Shown here: piece by piece, positions 31,372 through 40,598 of the stretch | Numbering within the stretch: the stretch's first letter is position 1 | How the letters are laid out: every line of letters begins with the position of its first letter | Assembly (NCBI RefSeq): GCF_002197845.1 | Contig: NZ_NIDE01000001.1 | Span: forward strand, 434,001-498,000 | Reading direction: 5' to 3' | Origin: Fimbriiglobus ruber | Lineage (GTDB): Bacteria; Planctomycetota; Planctomycetia; Gemmatales; Gemmataceae | DNA: 64,000 nucleotides | Notes under the pieces: generated by a model | What the model was told of the DNA's origin: nothing | The model's database searches: none | The model's input: the letters and a program-made list of their open reading frames with translations, nothing else | Made by a program: the position numbers and the translations under genes

Positions 31372-32877
31372 GTGACCCACACCGATCAGGAAGATACGAC
31401 GACCACCCCGGCCGCACACCCGGAGCACGCCCACGCCCCGGCGGCTACGACAGAAGCTGCGCCGGAATCGTTCAAAACGCTGGCCGAACACGTGCGCGAC
31501 GCGCTGGCGGGTTCTGCTCCGGTGGACCTCAAGGATTTGAAGAAGGCGCTCAAAACGGCCGGGGTTCCGTTGAGTGGCAAGAAAAAGGTGACCGACGAGG
31601 ACATCGCGGCCACTGTCCAAGCGGAAACCCAGGCCGGACATGTGTTTCAAGCCGCGTCCGGCAAGGGTGGGGACCAGCGCTACTGGGCCAAGGACGAGGC
31701 CAAGCAGGTCCGGGACGAACTGCTCACCCACGCCGGCGATCCGAAGCCGCTCGCCGCATTGGTCAAAGCCGTCTCGAAGCCTTTGAAGGCGGAGCCGAGT
31801 TTCGTTGAGGGCGTGGTCCGCGAGCTGATCACTTCCGCCCAGCTGCACGAACACCCGGCGAAGAAGGAAGGCGGCGACGCCCGATACTCGACGTCCGCCC
31901 CGCCCCCGCCCCCACCGCCGCCGGCTCCGTTGGACCAAGTACTCCAGGGGATTCTGGCTGAGTCGACCGAACCGCTGACGCTGAAAGACCTCGTCGGCCA
32001 GATCCCGACCTTGCATAAGCCCAAGGGCAAAGGCCCGGCACTCGACGAGTTCCAAAGCAAAGTGTTGGAGGCGTTGGGCGAGGAAGTTCAAAACGGCCGG
32101 GCCTACCGGAACAAATCAGGCAAGGACGGGGCCGAGCGGTTCTGGTCCAAGGACGAGCTGGTACCCGCCCGCGAAAAGGTACTGGAACTGGCCGCGAAAC
32201 CTCTTGCGATCGAGGCCCTGAAGAAAGCCGCTGCCAAGGCGCTGAAGACCGACCCGGCCTTTGCCGAGAGCGTGATCCAGGGGCTCGTGAGCAACGGACA
32301 ACTCCACGAACACCCGTCGAAGAAGGGTCCGCTCCTCGCGGCGGACAAGCACGTCCCGCCGCCGGAAATCCTGTGGTACGAAACGAAGGCGAACAAGAAG
32401 GATTTCGACAAACTGCAAAAAGCGGTGGCCGATTTGGTGGCCAAGGCCGGCAAGACGATCGAGGACGTGTTGCAGGCGCTTCGCGAGAAAGTGTCACCCG
32501 CGGCGCACCCGCATCACGAAACGGCTCACACTCCGCCCGACCACGAACATGCCGCTTCACACGGTCAACCCGAGCATACGCCCGCGGCGCCGGCCACATC
32601 ACACGCCGCCCTTCGCGACGCGATCCACGAGGCTTACGATAATCTTTGCCTGTTCGAAGAATTCCGGCACAAGATGGTCGAGATTCCGCGATTGTACCAC
32701 GAAACGGCGAAACACGTTCACGGGCTCAAGGTCGCGGACTTTCACAACGAACTGGAAAAGTTGAACACCGAACGGAAGTTGGAATTGCACAAGTTGAGCG
32801 AAGTCCACATGGCCAAGGAACGAAACCTGGCCATCGAGCGTGACGACCGGTTGTATTACTACGTGATGTGGAAGTAA
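31372..32877 (+). CDS. Protein with duplicated winged-helix-like units, first gene of a three-gene operon
   Basis: 501 aa from GTG 31372 with cggagag upstream. After a His/Ala-rich start there are four helix-rich units of ~70 residues that form an A-B-A'-B' duplication. Units A and A' end in GDQRYWAKDEA and AERFWSKDEL; units B and B' end in SAQLHEHPAKK and NGQLHEHPSKK. Each has the helix-helix-helix-beta-wing look of winged HTH domains. A Pro run joins the pairs, then a His-rich linker (HPHHETAHTPPDHEHAASHG) leads to a C-terminal helical domain that may form a coiled coil (ELEKLNTERKLELHKLSEVH). It ends 6 bp before the ATPase gene. No known family recognised; DNA- or protein-binding adaptor is the inference. 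Confidence 0.8.
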   Translation: MTHTDQEDTTTTPAAHPEHAHAPAATTEAAPESFKTLAEHVRDALAGSAPVDLKDLKKALKTAGVPLSGKKKVTDEDIAATVQAETQAGHVFQAASGKGGDQRYWAKDEAKQVRDELLTHAGDPKPLAALVKAVSKPLKAEPSFVEGVVRELITSAQLHEHPAKKEGGDARYSTSAPPPPPPPPAPLDQVLQGILAESTEPLTLKDLVGQIPTLHKPKGKGPALDEFQSKVLEALGEEVQNGRAYRNKSGKDGAERFWSKDELVPAREKVLELAAKPLAIEALKKAAAKALKTDPAFAESVIQGLVSNGQLHEHPSKKGPLLAADKHVPPPEILWYETKANKKDFDKLQKAVADLVAKAGKTIEDVLQALREKVSPAAHPHHETAHTPPDHEHAASHGQPEHTPAAPATSHAALRDAIHEAYDNLCLFEEFRHKMVEIPRLYHETAKHVHGLKVADFHNELEKLNTERKLELHKLSEVHMAKERNLAIERDDRLYYYVMWK

Positions 32878-32883
32878 GTCGTC

Positions 32884-34890
32884 ATGACAGCGCCCAATGC
32901 CGAACTTCTCCGCCTGGAAGTGCTGCGGGCCTTCAAGCGACGGATGCCGCGTTCGGACCTGAACGCCAACATTTCGCCGTTCGACGACCGGGTGACCACG
33001 GCCCAGGGCGTGGTCGCCCAGTACGACATTACCGACATCCACGCCGCCGTCCGCGGCCGGATTCGGGAGACGATTGAGGCGGTTCGTGACGGCCGCAAAA
33101 AGTCCCAGGTCATCCTCCTCACGGGCGACGTTGGCACGGGTAAAACGCACCTCCTGCGGACCTTTCAGGACTCGGATCAGGCGACCGCGGTCGGCTATGT
33201 TTTCGCGGGCGGGTCGAATCACTGGAAGATCGAGGAATTCCAGGCCCGGTTGCTCGACTGGGTGATCGAAGCCCTGACAGCTCCGACCCCGAGCGAGAAC
33301 CACCTACTCCTCGAACGCGTCCGCGCGATCGGCTTTTGCGCGGTCGATCAACTCCTCACTAATCCGACGGCCTGGCGGTCACACCTCGCGAAGTCGGGTA
33401 ACCGCTGGCTGGGGTGGCTGACGCGGCGGTTCCGGGCACCGACGCACGAGTCACTAAAGAAGCGAGCCGACGCCCGCGACCCGACGATCTTCGCCGCCTT
33501 CGATTTCGCCACCTTTTCGACTTACGTCTGCGACCGGTTTCTCGCCGAGCGGTCGAACCCGACCCACCGGTTCGCCCTCCGCGTGTTGTTGACGTACCTG
33601 TTCCCGGACCGTCATGAGACGGGAGTCGGCACCCGCGAGCGCGTCCTGCACTGGTTTCGCAACCGCGGCGACGAGGAGTATTTCGCCCGACGGCTCGGTG
33701 CGAGCGAAAGAATCGATCAGACGTTCAAGGTGATGGAAGCCGTCAAACTCCTGACCCACCTCTTCTCGCCGGCCGTATCGTCTCAGTTGTCCACGCCCGC
33801 GCACCCGTGCCCGCCGCGGGTGTTCGTCCTCGTCTTCGACCAGTCGGAAGGCCGAAACGAGTTGTTCGACGGGGAACAAGACTGGCGGGACTTCTTCGCG
33901 CACCTGAGCGAGCTTTACAACACGCTGCCCAACATCGTCGCTCTCTTCACGATGACTCTGATCATGCGGGATAAACTGCACGGCAACATGGAGCGGCAGT
34001 TCCGGGACCGGATTCGCATGGACGAATCGTTCACGCTCCGTTTTCCCGACGAAGGCCAAGTGTTGAACCTCTACCAGACGCGGCTCACGAACTGGCTCCG
34101 AGACGACCCGATCCTGCTCGATCATTACAACCAATTAGATAATCCTTACGTCCCGTTTACCCGTTCAGAGGTTTTGGAGATCGTCGGCAACACAACAGTT
34201 CGCGAATCCCTGGAACGTTTGGATACACGGTTCCGCCGCACGCTGGTCGATGATGTCGTCGTCGACGTGAAAATCGACTTTGAGACCGCAAGAAATCACT
34301 ATCTCGTTGAAGAAAAAAATCAGAACGAGTGGGATTACACGGCTAATCACTTGGAGACAGTGAGCCGGCTCTTTGATTCCGTGAGAGAACTTTTATCCAG
34401 GGATAATGGTATTGGACTCGCGAACTTCGATTCGTTGAGCGTTTGCGACGTGCCTATTTTGAAAGTCACCGTTGAAAGTCTCAACAGAAACGAACAGGTA
34501 TACATTTACTTGGGCCGCGTGGGAAAGCGCTACAATGATCCTGTTATCGAGTTGATCAGAGAGACGTTATTTAACAGAAAAAAATCGCAGTATTTTCTTT
34601 TCGTGGTTCGCCCTGTGGTTATGAATTTAACTGTATCTGATCCCTACAAGACGCAAGTGTTAACGGGCGTCTGCGATACGGCTACTGAAACTAGTCTTAG
34701 GGCATTGCACCACGTCGCGAAAACCCGCGATATGTACGCCGACCCCGGTGAAGAGAAGGCGTTCCGCGAACTTCTTCAAGGAATCGTTGGCAGATCCTAT
34801 CTCGGGGAATTGCTACGACACGCCAGGACGCAGTTGACCACCCTCGCCCAATCCGGCAGCGGCGAGGCGCCCGGTCCTTCCACCGACTGA
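32884..34890 (+). CDS. P-loop ATPase of unknown system, second gene of the operon
   Basis: 668 aa from ATG 32884. Walker A is LLTGDVGTGKTHLL (residues ~79-91) and Walker B is VFVLVFDQSE (~313-322), followed by a possible sensor stretch NIVALFTMTLIMRDKL. The 220-residue gap between the two Walker motifs is long, as in STAND- or Orc/Cdc6-like NTPases with insertions. The second half (VFTRSEV-like HTH region, then a beta-rich C-terminal part with YIYLGRVGKRYNDPVIELIR) is unlike anything I recognise. From about 34120 to 34730 the DNA is markedly AT-richer with AGA and TTA codons, unlike the first half. It is the energy component of the putative system (inference). Confidence 0.85.
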   Translation: MTAPNAELLRLEVLRAFKRRMPRSDLNANISPFDDRVTTAQGVVAQYDITDIHAAVRGRIRETIEAVRDGRKKSQVILLTGDVGTGKTHLLRTFQDSDQATAVGYVFAGGSNHWKIEEFQARLLDWVIEALTAPTPSENHLLLERVRAIGFCAVDQLLTNPTAWRSHLAKSGNRWLGWLTRRFRAPTHESLKKRADARDPTIFAAFDFATFSTYVCDRFLAERSNPTHRFALRVLLTYLFPDRHETGVGTRERVLHWFRNRGDEEYFARRLGASERIDQTFKVMEAVKLLTHLFSPAVSSQLSTPAHPCPPRVFVLVFDQSEGRNELFDGEQDWRDFFAHLSELYNTLPNIVALFTMTLIMRDKLHGNMERQFRDRIRMDESFTLRFPDEGQVLNLYQTRLTNWLRDDPILLDHYNQLDNPYVPFTRSEVLEIVGNTTVRESLERLDTRFRRTLVDDVVVDVKIDFETARNHYLVEEKNQNEWDYTANHLETVSRLFDSVRELLSRDNGIGLANFDSLSVCDVPILKVTVESLNRNEQVYIYLGRVGKRYNDPVIELIRETLFNRKKSQYFLFVVRPVVMNLTVSDPYKTQVLTGVCDTATETSLRALHHVAKTRDMYADPGEEKAFRELLQGIVGRSYLGELLRHARTQLTTLAQSGSGEAPGPSTD

Positions 34891-34915
34891 CGGAACCCCA
34901 GACCGGGAGACGCAC

Positions 34916-36181
34916 GTGCAACCTCACGTGACCATCGACGTGCCGGACCGGTGGGAGAGTGTGCCAGTCGGCGAGGTGGTTTCACTCCGCCTGCTGATCG
35001 AACGCCCCGCCGATCGCGTCGGCACGGTCAGAATTCGCGGCGTTCGGCACCGGGACGAGTCGGTCGTGAGCCTCAATACCGATCTCCTCCCGCGCGACGT
35101 GACGTTGTCGCCTGGTGATCGGTTCGCGCTCTCGGTCGGGGTGCGCTTTGCCACACCCGGATCGCACAATTTGAGCCGGATGCTCGTTCAGGTTGACCCG
35201 GTAGACGATTCGACCGGCGTGGGAAATCAGCTCGTCCCGCTGCCCGCGCACCCGTTTCAGGTCGTCCCCTCGATCGAGCGCGAAGTCGCCATCACCCTCG
35301 CGCGGATTTGCCGCTACGACGATGGCGTCAAAGTGGAAGTGACGGTTCACCACACTGGCGCGACCGACTGGCAGGCGTTCGAGTTGTCCGCCGGACCGGA
35401 GCAGCGTGTCCGATCGGGAGTGACGCGGCACCATAAACCGGTTTTGCGCCCCGGCGACCGGACGACGTTCGAACTCATCGTGGGGGGCGAGTCGGTCGAA
35501 TTCGGGACGTCCGGGACGACGGGCGGGGTGCGGGTCGACGGTCGCCGGACGCTCGCGATTCCGGGTGCCGACGACCGCGCGGTCGAATACGCACCGTTTA
35601 CATTTCTGGAACCGCGGAGCTTAACCACGGACCGAATCGACATCGTTCCCGAAGCCGGCGGCGCGATGGTCGTTCCGGTCGGCGGTGTCTTTCCCGTGTT
35701 CGGGGCTAAGGCCCGATATCTCGTCAAAATCCACTCGTCGGACTCGCGGGCACAAGAGATCGAACTATTTGAAGCGCCGGGACAGGTCGAGGTCGAAAAA
35801 CGGAAGCAGGAACGAACAACGAGGGAATTCCTGGTCACGGTGGTCGAAAACCCGGTCCTGACCCAACCGATCCGGATGTATTACGACGTCAACTTGCCCG
35901 ACCAAACCTTGCGCGGAGAATTGCACCTGTCGATCCGCCCGACCAGCGCGAAATTGTGGACAATCGCACTGACCGCCGGGGCGGCCGTCACTCTGAAAGG
36001 AGCCACGGCCTTCGTCCCGGCCTTGCTGAACCCCGATAGCGCCTTCGACGAGGTCATGACCGAAGGGTGGGCGCTGTTGAACAAGAGGGGACTGGATCTC
36101 CTCCAGCTCGCTTCCATTTTTTTTATTCGCGGCGGCTTATGGGCCGTGGATCGAATCTGGCGACCGATTCAGGAAGGGTGA
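34916..36181 (+). CDS. Beta-rich protein with C-terminal membrane anchor, third gene of the operon
   Basis: 421 aa from GTG 34916, 25 bp after the ATPase; a second GTG at 34928 is possible. The first ~330 residues are beta-strand-rich and read like two or three Ig-like or arrestin-like domains (VTIDVPDRWESVPVGEVVSL, VEVTVHHTGATDWQAFELSA, YDVNLPDQTLRGELHLSIRP). Two hydrophobic segments follow, LWTIALTAGAAVTLKGATAF and LDLLQLASIFFIRGGLWAVD. There is no N-terminal signal, so the beta domains probably stay in the cytosol, anchored by the C terminus. Third component of the 31372-36181 operon; membrane delivery or effector role is inference. Confidence 0.75.
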   Translation: MQPHVTIDVPDRWESVPVGEVVSLRLLIERPADRVGTVRIRGVRHRDESVVSLNTDLLPRDVTLSPGDRFALSVGVRFATPGSHNLSRMLVQVDPVDDSTGVGNQLVPLPAHPFQVVPSIEREVAITLARICRYDDGVKVEVTVHHTGATDWQAFELSAGPEQRVRSGVTRHHKPVLRPGDRTTFELIVGGESVEFGTSGTTGGVRVDGRRTLAIPGADDRAVEYAPFTFLEPRSLTTDRIDIVPEAGGAMVVPVGGVFPVFGAKARYLVKIHSSDSRAQEIELFEAPGQVEVEKRKQERTTREFLVTVVENPVLTQPIRMYYDVNLPDQTLRGELHLSIRPTSAKLWTIALTAGAAVTLKGATAFVPALLNPDSAFDEVMTEGWALLNKRGLDLLQLASIFFIRGGLWAVDRIWRPIQEG

Positions 36182-36296
36182 TCGACTGACGAATGTACCT
36201 GGAATGGAATGCCAAGTGCGACTCGCCCCGCGGCGGGGAATCAGCTAGATTTTCCTTGAGTCTTTGCGTGTCGACCCTGCCCCCCGCGGATTGCTC

Positions 36297-39011
36297 ATGA
36301 GCGCCGAACCGACGGACCCGTTTCTCGCCGTGATCCGCGAAACAAACCTGCTCGACGCGGCCCGTATGGCCGAACTGACCGACTGGGTCGCGGCGAACAG
36401 TCCCTCCCCCCAAACTCTCGCCCAGGAACTCGGCCGCCGCGGGTGGCTGACCGGGTATCAGGTCAAAGAGATTTACCGCGGCCGCGGCCGCGAACTCATT
36501 CTCGGGCCGTACCTCCTGCTCGACATGATTGGCGAGGGCGGCATGGGCCGTGTTTACAAGGCCCGCCACATGCGCCTCGGGCGGGACGTGGCCCTCAAGG
36601 TGATCCGCAAGGAAAAGCTGAGCAAGCCGCTCGCGGTCCAGCGGTTCCACCAGGAAATCCGGGCCGCCGCCTCCCTGTCGCACCCGAACGTCGTCCTCGC
36701 GTTCGACGCGGACCAGTCGGACGGCACCCACTACTTCTCGATGGAATACGTCGAAGGGCAGGATCTGACCAAGCTCGTGCGGGACCGCGGGCCGCTCCCG
36801 TTCCCGCTCGGCTGCGAGTACATCCGCCAGGCCGCGATCGGCTTGCAACACGCCTCCGAGCGCGGGCTCGTCCACCGGGACGTCAAGCCGAGCAACTTGC
36901 TAGTCACCCCGCGCGGACAGGTCAAGGTTCTGGACCTCGGGCTGGCCATGCTCAAGGAGCAGCTCCCCGGCGGCGACGGGGCTAACCGCGTCACGCAAGA
37001 CGGGTTGGTCCTCGGCACCCCGGACTTCCTGGCGCCGGAACAGGCCCAAAACCCGGCTGGCGTCGACATCCGGGCGGACGTCTACGCCCTCGGCGCCACG
37101 CTCTTTTTCCTGCTGACCGGACGGGTGCCATACGAGGGAGCTTCCCCGGCCGACAAGCTCCTGCAACACATCACCGCGCCGCCCCCGAGCCTTCTACAAT
37201 ACCGCCCGGACGCCCCGCCGCAGCTCGACGCGCTGATCAAATGGTTCATGGCCAAGCGGCCCGAAGACCGGCCACAAACCCCGGCTCAGGCCGCTTACGC
37301 TTTGACCCCGTTTTGCCCCCAGGTTCCCGGCTCGGGGCCGGTTCCCGGTCCCGGCGGCCCGTACCAGGGGTATAATTACTCGGTGCCGGGACAACCTCCC
37401 GGTTATCCGGCGACCCAGGGCTACCAGGCGCAACAACCGGCTTACCAACCGCCGCAGCCCGCGTACCCGGGAGCCCAGTACCCGGCCCCGCAACCGGCGT
37501 ATCAGCCGCCCCAGCAGCCCGCTTACCCCGCGCCGCTGCCGGGCTACCAGGCACAGCCCGCATACCCCGCTCCGCCACAACACGGCTACCCCCCGGCGGG
37601 AGCCCCGCCGGCACCCGGCACGAACCCTCAGCCCGCACCGTCTCCCGCCGCGTATGCCGCGCCGCAACCTGTGGCGCCGACTGGTCAATGGCATTCCGAC
37701 GCGGCCCCGCCGACTCCGCCCGTGCCCCAGGTGGAACCGCCGCGCGGGGCGCCACTGCCGGGCAACGGGATGATGGCGCCCCACCCGCCCGCGCCGGCGG
37801 CAGCCGTTCCCGCTCCGAATCCGTGGCCCGCGGCAGCACCACAAGTGGCACCACCACACCCGCAGCCGGCTCAGTGGAATGCCGCAGCCGCCCCGATTTC
37901 GCAGGGGTACGCGACCCCGAGTTACCCGCAGACCGCTCCACCAGTTGCGTATCCATCGTCGTTCCCACCCGTGGAAACTGCGACGTTTCCCGGGCAGGTC
38001 GACCCACTCGCCCTGGATGATTCTGCCCTCCAGCCGTCGACTCAAAGGGCTGGGACTAGAACACCGACCCGCCGGCCGGGAGACCGCCGGAAACAATCGT
38101 CCGGCTCCGGCAAGGTAACAGTCGTCGTGATTTTGCTCGCGGTCGGCCTCTGCGGCCTGGGCGCGATTGGTACGATCATCTGGTTCGCTTCCGAGACCTT
38201 GTCGGAGTCGACCAAGCCGGCCGCGACCGAGTTCACCAACGCGGTCGGGATCAAGATGGTTCAGCTCCCGGGCGGCTCGTTCACGATGGGCTCGCCGGCG
38301 AATGAGCCGGGTCGCGGGTCGGACGAGGGGCCGGCGGGCGAAGTCACGGTCTCGGGGCCGTTCTACATGTCGACCACCGAAATCACCCAGGTTCAATACC
38401 TGAAAGTGATGCCGGAATCGAAATCGTACTGGGCGAGCCGCATCCGCAAGGCGGGACCGCCAGTCGACGGCGTGACGTGGGATGAAGCGACCGAGTTCTG
38501 CAAGAAACTGACGCAGGTCGACCGCAACCGGCGGTCCGGCTGGGTGTACCGGCTGCCGACCGAGGCCGAGTGGGAATACGCGGCCCGCGCCGGCAGTTCG
38601 GCCCCGTTCGCCTTCGGAGACAAACTCGTGCTGGGCAAGCACGCCCGGTTCGATTTGGAAAAGGACGTCGATCAAAATACCGGGCTGGGCGAGGCCGACC
38701 TCAGCAAGCCGCCGGAAGAGAAGACGCGAATGCCTTACCCGGTCGGGTCGTTCGAGCCGAACAAGTTCGGGCTCTACGACATGCACGGCAACCTGTGGGA
38801 GTGGTGTTCGGATTTCTACGCCTCGGACTATTCCGGCCGGGCGGCCAAAGACCCGAAGGGCCCCGCGACGGGCGAGTGGCGGGTGCTGCGTGGGGGGGCT
38901 TACGACGACACGGCCGCGCAGTGCCGGTCCGCGGCCCGCCGGGGGCTGGCGCCCAACAGCCGGGAACGGAACATCGGCTTCCGTGTGGTCTTCGCGTCAG
39001 CGTCGAAGTGA
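36297..39011 (+). CDS. Ser/Thr protein kinase fused to a formylglycine-generating-enzyme-like domain
   Basis: 904 aa from ATG 36297. Residues ~70-345 are a Hanks-type kinase with all key elements: glycine loop GEGGMGRVY (79-87), Lys101, Glu120, HRDVKPSN (193-200), DLG (213-215) and APE (246-248). Residues ~360-600 are a Pro/Gln/Tyr/Ala-rich linker (PAYQPPQPAYPGAQYPAPQP). One membrane helix follows (VTVVVILLAVGLCGLGAIGT, ~607-631), then a SUMF1/FGE-type domain (PGGSFTMGSPANEPGRGSDE, RLPTEAEWEYAARAG, GLYDMHGNLWEWCSDF, VLRGGAYDDTAAQCRSAARR). The kinase would be cytosolic and the FGE-like domain outside, suggesting a receptor kinase with a ligand-binding FGE fold. Its 3' end overlaps the convergent gene by 15 bp. 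Confidence 0.92.
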   Translation: MSAEPTDPFLAVIRETNLLDAARMAELTDWVAANSPSPQTLAQELGRRGWLTGYQVKEIYRGRGRELILGPYLLLDMIGEGGMGRVYKARHMRLGRDVALKVIRKEKLSKPLAVQRFHQEIRAAASLSHPNVVLAFDADQSDGTHYFSMEYVEGQDLTKLVRDRGPLPFPLGCEYIRQAAIGLQHASERGLVHRDVKPSNLLVTPRGQVKVLDLGLAMLKEQLPGGDGANRVTQDGLVLGTPDFLAPEQAQNPAGVDIRADVYALGATLFFLLTGRVPYEGASPADKLLQHITAPPPSLLQYRPDAPPQLDALIKWFMAKRPEDRPQTPAQAAYALTPFCPQVPGSGPVPGPGGPYQGYNYSVPGQPPGYPATQGYQAQQPAYQPPQPAYPGAQYPAPQPAYQPPQQPAYPAPLPGYQAQPAYPAPPQHGYPPAGAPPAPGTNPQPAPSPAAYAAPQPVAPTGQWHSDAAPPTPPVPQVEPPRGAPLPGNGMMAPHPPAPAAAVPAPNPWPAAAPQVAPPHPQPAQWNAAAAPISQGYATPSYPQTAPPVAYPSSFPPVETATFPGQVDPLALDDSALQPSTQRAGTRTPTRRPGDRRKQSSGSGKVTVVVILLAVGLCGLGAIGTIIWFASETLSESTKPAATEFTNAVGIKMVQLPGGSFTMGSPANEPGRGSDEGPAGEVTVSGPFYMSTTEITQVQYLKVMPESKSYWASRIRKAGPPVDGVTWDEATEFCKKLTQVDRNRRSGWVYRLPTEAEWEYAARAGSSAPFAFGDKLVLGKHARFDLEKDVDQNTGLGEADLSKPPEEKTRMPYPVGSFEPNKFGLYDMHGNLWEWCSDFYASDYSGRAAKDPKGPATGEWRVLRGGAYDDTAAQCRSAARRGLAPNSRERNIGFRVVFASASK

Positions 39012-40091
39012 TCGGGGAGAACTCCCCGGGTGATCGGCCGTGGCGAACGCTTCGTCGCGACCGACGAGCGGGGTGATCACATCGTGGCCGAGCCGGGCGG
39101 TAAACGTCGACGCCCCGGTCTGAAGGGCGTGGTGGGAGTCGTAGAACTCGTCGTCCCGGAGCCACCGGCGGGCGTCGATCACTGTCACCCCGGTTTCGAG
39201 CCCCACCCGGTTCACGTAGCCGGCAAACAGTTCTTCGCGGCCGGGACCGTAAAGGGCGCGGAACGGCGTGCCCTCCGGCGTCATCAGTAGCACGATTCCG
39301 ATGTCGTGTGTCCGACACAGCGCGATCGTGTCGCGGAGCGCGCGGTCACCCTCGTCGGCGATCTGGAAGTCTTTCAGTTCGTGAACATGGGTCTGGACGA
39401 AGGTCGCCCGGGCGCGGAACTCCGGTGTGGCCGTCTTCAGGAGATCGGTTCGCCCCCCGAGTGGGCCGAAGTTCTCGGCCGGTTCCGGGGGCGCGCAGGC
39501 GGCCCGCGCCCGGTGCGGGAACAAAACCGCACCCGTGTGGACGTACTCCCAGGCAATGTCGGCCCGGTTCATGTACGTCGCGGCCAGGGAAACGTCGCTG
39601 GCTGAGCAGCACGACGCGAGCAAGAAATAGCTCTCGTGGCTCAGGAACGACGGCATGACTTCGAGGATGACGTGCGTCGGGCGGACGCCGTCCCGCAGGA
39701 GTCGGCGGAGCAGGACGAGGTTCGTCACCGGCCCCGCGCCCACGTGCGAGGCGTTGAACGCCACCACCGACCGGCCGCCCGAATCGTAGATCGGCGGCAA
39801 CTCTTCGGGCACGAACGACAACCCGATCCGCGAACTGCCCATGACCATCACGGACGGGCGTTCTGAAGCGGTCGTCTGTTGGTGGAAGAGGCTCAATCGG
39901 TGCGAGTATTCCGGGTCGATCGTGTCCGGCCGGAACGCCTCGATCGCGCCGGTGCCGGCGGCCAACAGCACGAGTGGCCACACGTAAAAAGTCAGAAGAC
40001 TGACGGCGGCACGCCGGTGTCGCCGCGACCGCAGGGGGGCGAAAATCAGGCTGGCGAGCAGTCGGTGGAGTGATCGCTTAAGCATGAGCAA
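38997..40091 (-). CDS. SGNH-hydrolase-like (DUF1574-type) membrane-anchored protein
   Basis: 364 aa from ATG 40091; Met3 at 40085 is an alternative. A basic N terminus precedes one membrane helix (VWPLVLLAAGTGAI). The rest looks like an SGNH/GDSL-fold domain: block I is SVMVMGSSRIGLSF (catalytic Ser in GSSR) and block V near the C terminus is EFYDSHHAL, with Asp and His spaced as in SGNH enzymes. Such DUF1574-like proteins are often linked to exopolysaccharide modification. The last 15 bp overlap the end of the kinase gene on the other strand. Substrate unknown. Confidence 0.65.
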   Translation of the reverse strand: MLMLKRSLHRLLASLIFAPLRSRRHRRAAVSLLTFYVWPLVLLAAGTGAIEAFRPDTIDPEYSHRLSLFHQQTTASERPSVMVMGSSRIGLSFVPEELPPIYDSGGRSVVAFNASHVGAGPVTNLVLLRRLLRDGVRPTHVILEVMPSFLSHESYFLLASCCSASDVSLAATYMNRADIAWEYVHTGAVLFPHRARAACAPPEPAENFGPLGGRTDLLKTATPEFRARATFVQTHVHELKDFQIADEGDRALRDTIALCRTHDIGIVLLMTPEGTPFRALYGPGREELFAGYVNRVGLETGVTVIDARRWLRDDEFYDSHHALQTGASTFTARLGHDVITPLVGRDEAFATADHPGSSPRSLRR

Positions 40092-40598
40092 CTTATCGTC
40101 CGGTCGTATGGGCCGAACGAGTTCGGCTTACGAATCCGTTCGCGATCTGCCGGCGGGAGACCAAGATGTGCGTGTCGTGCGAGTCGATTCGCGAATTCCA
40201 TGCACCGGTCGATCGCCGTGCGCTCCGTCTAGAGAAGCCATGTTACCTCTGCGCATCGTGCTAAAAAACCAGAATGTTTTGAATGTGCGAAATTTGCCGT
40301 CGAGTGAATTAAGATGCTTCTATCGGGAGCCAGACCTATTCAAGGCGGGCCGGGTTCTGGTTTCGACGGCTCGTTACGCGATCGTTCGGATTCGCGGTCT
40401 GGTACACGACCTCGCAATCCGCTTGTAACCCGTCGGGCGACAAGTTTCGGTGGCAGCCGGATTCACCCCGAAGGCGCGGGCGTCCGCGGCCACCTCGTCT
40501 TTTGCTTCCGCGATCCCCGCGAACCCGCGACGCACCATCTCGATCCGTATAATCACAACCATTCTGATCGGTTGTGGACTTACCGGGGACTTCGACTC
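40092..40598. other. Gap between the SGNH-like gene and aspS
   Basis: No gene that I can support. A 114-codon plus-strand frame at 40084-40428 has an Arg/Ser-rich, unconvincing sequence and no ribosome site. Around 40350 the string ggttctggtttcgacggc resembles a tmRNA 5' end but has no matching 3' acceptor (see rejected items). The aspS promoter should lie here; no clear hexamers are seen. Confidence 0.4.

Noticed and set aside
37194-38786. 530-codon minus-strand open frame
   Set aside because: Shadow of the kinase linker; Arg/Gly-rich translation.
40346-40500. tmRNA-like 5' string (ggttctggtttcgacggc) upstream of aspS
   Set aside because: No complementary acceptor strand, TpsiC arm or CCA-like end within 400 bp before the aspS coding region, and no tag ORF with an ALAA-like end.
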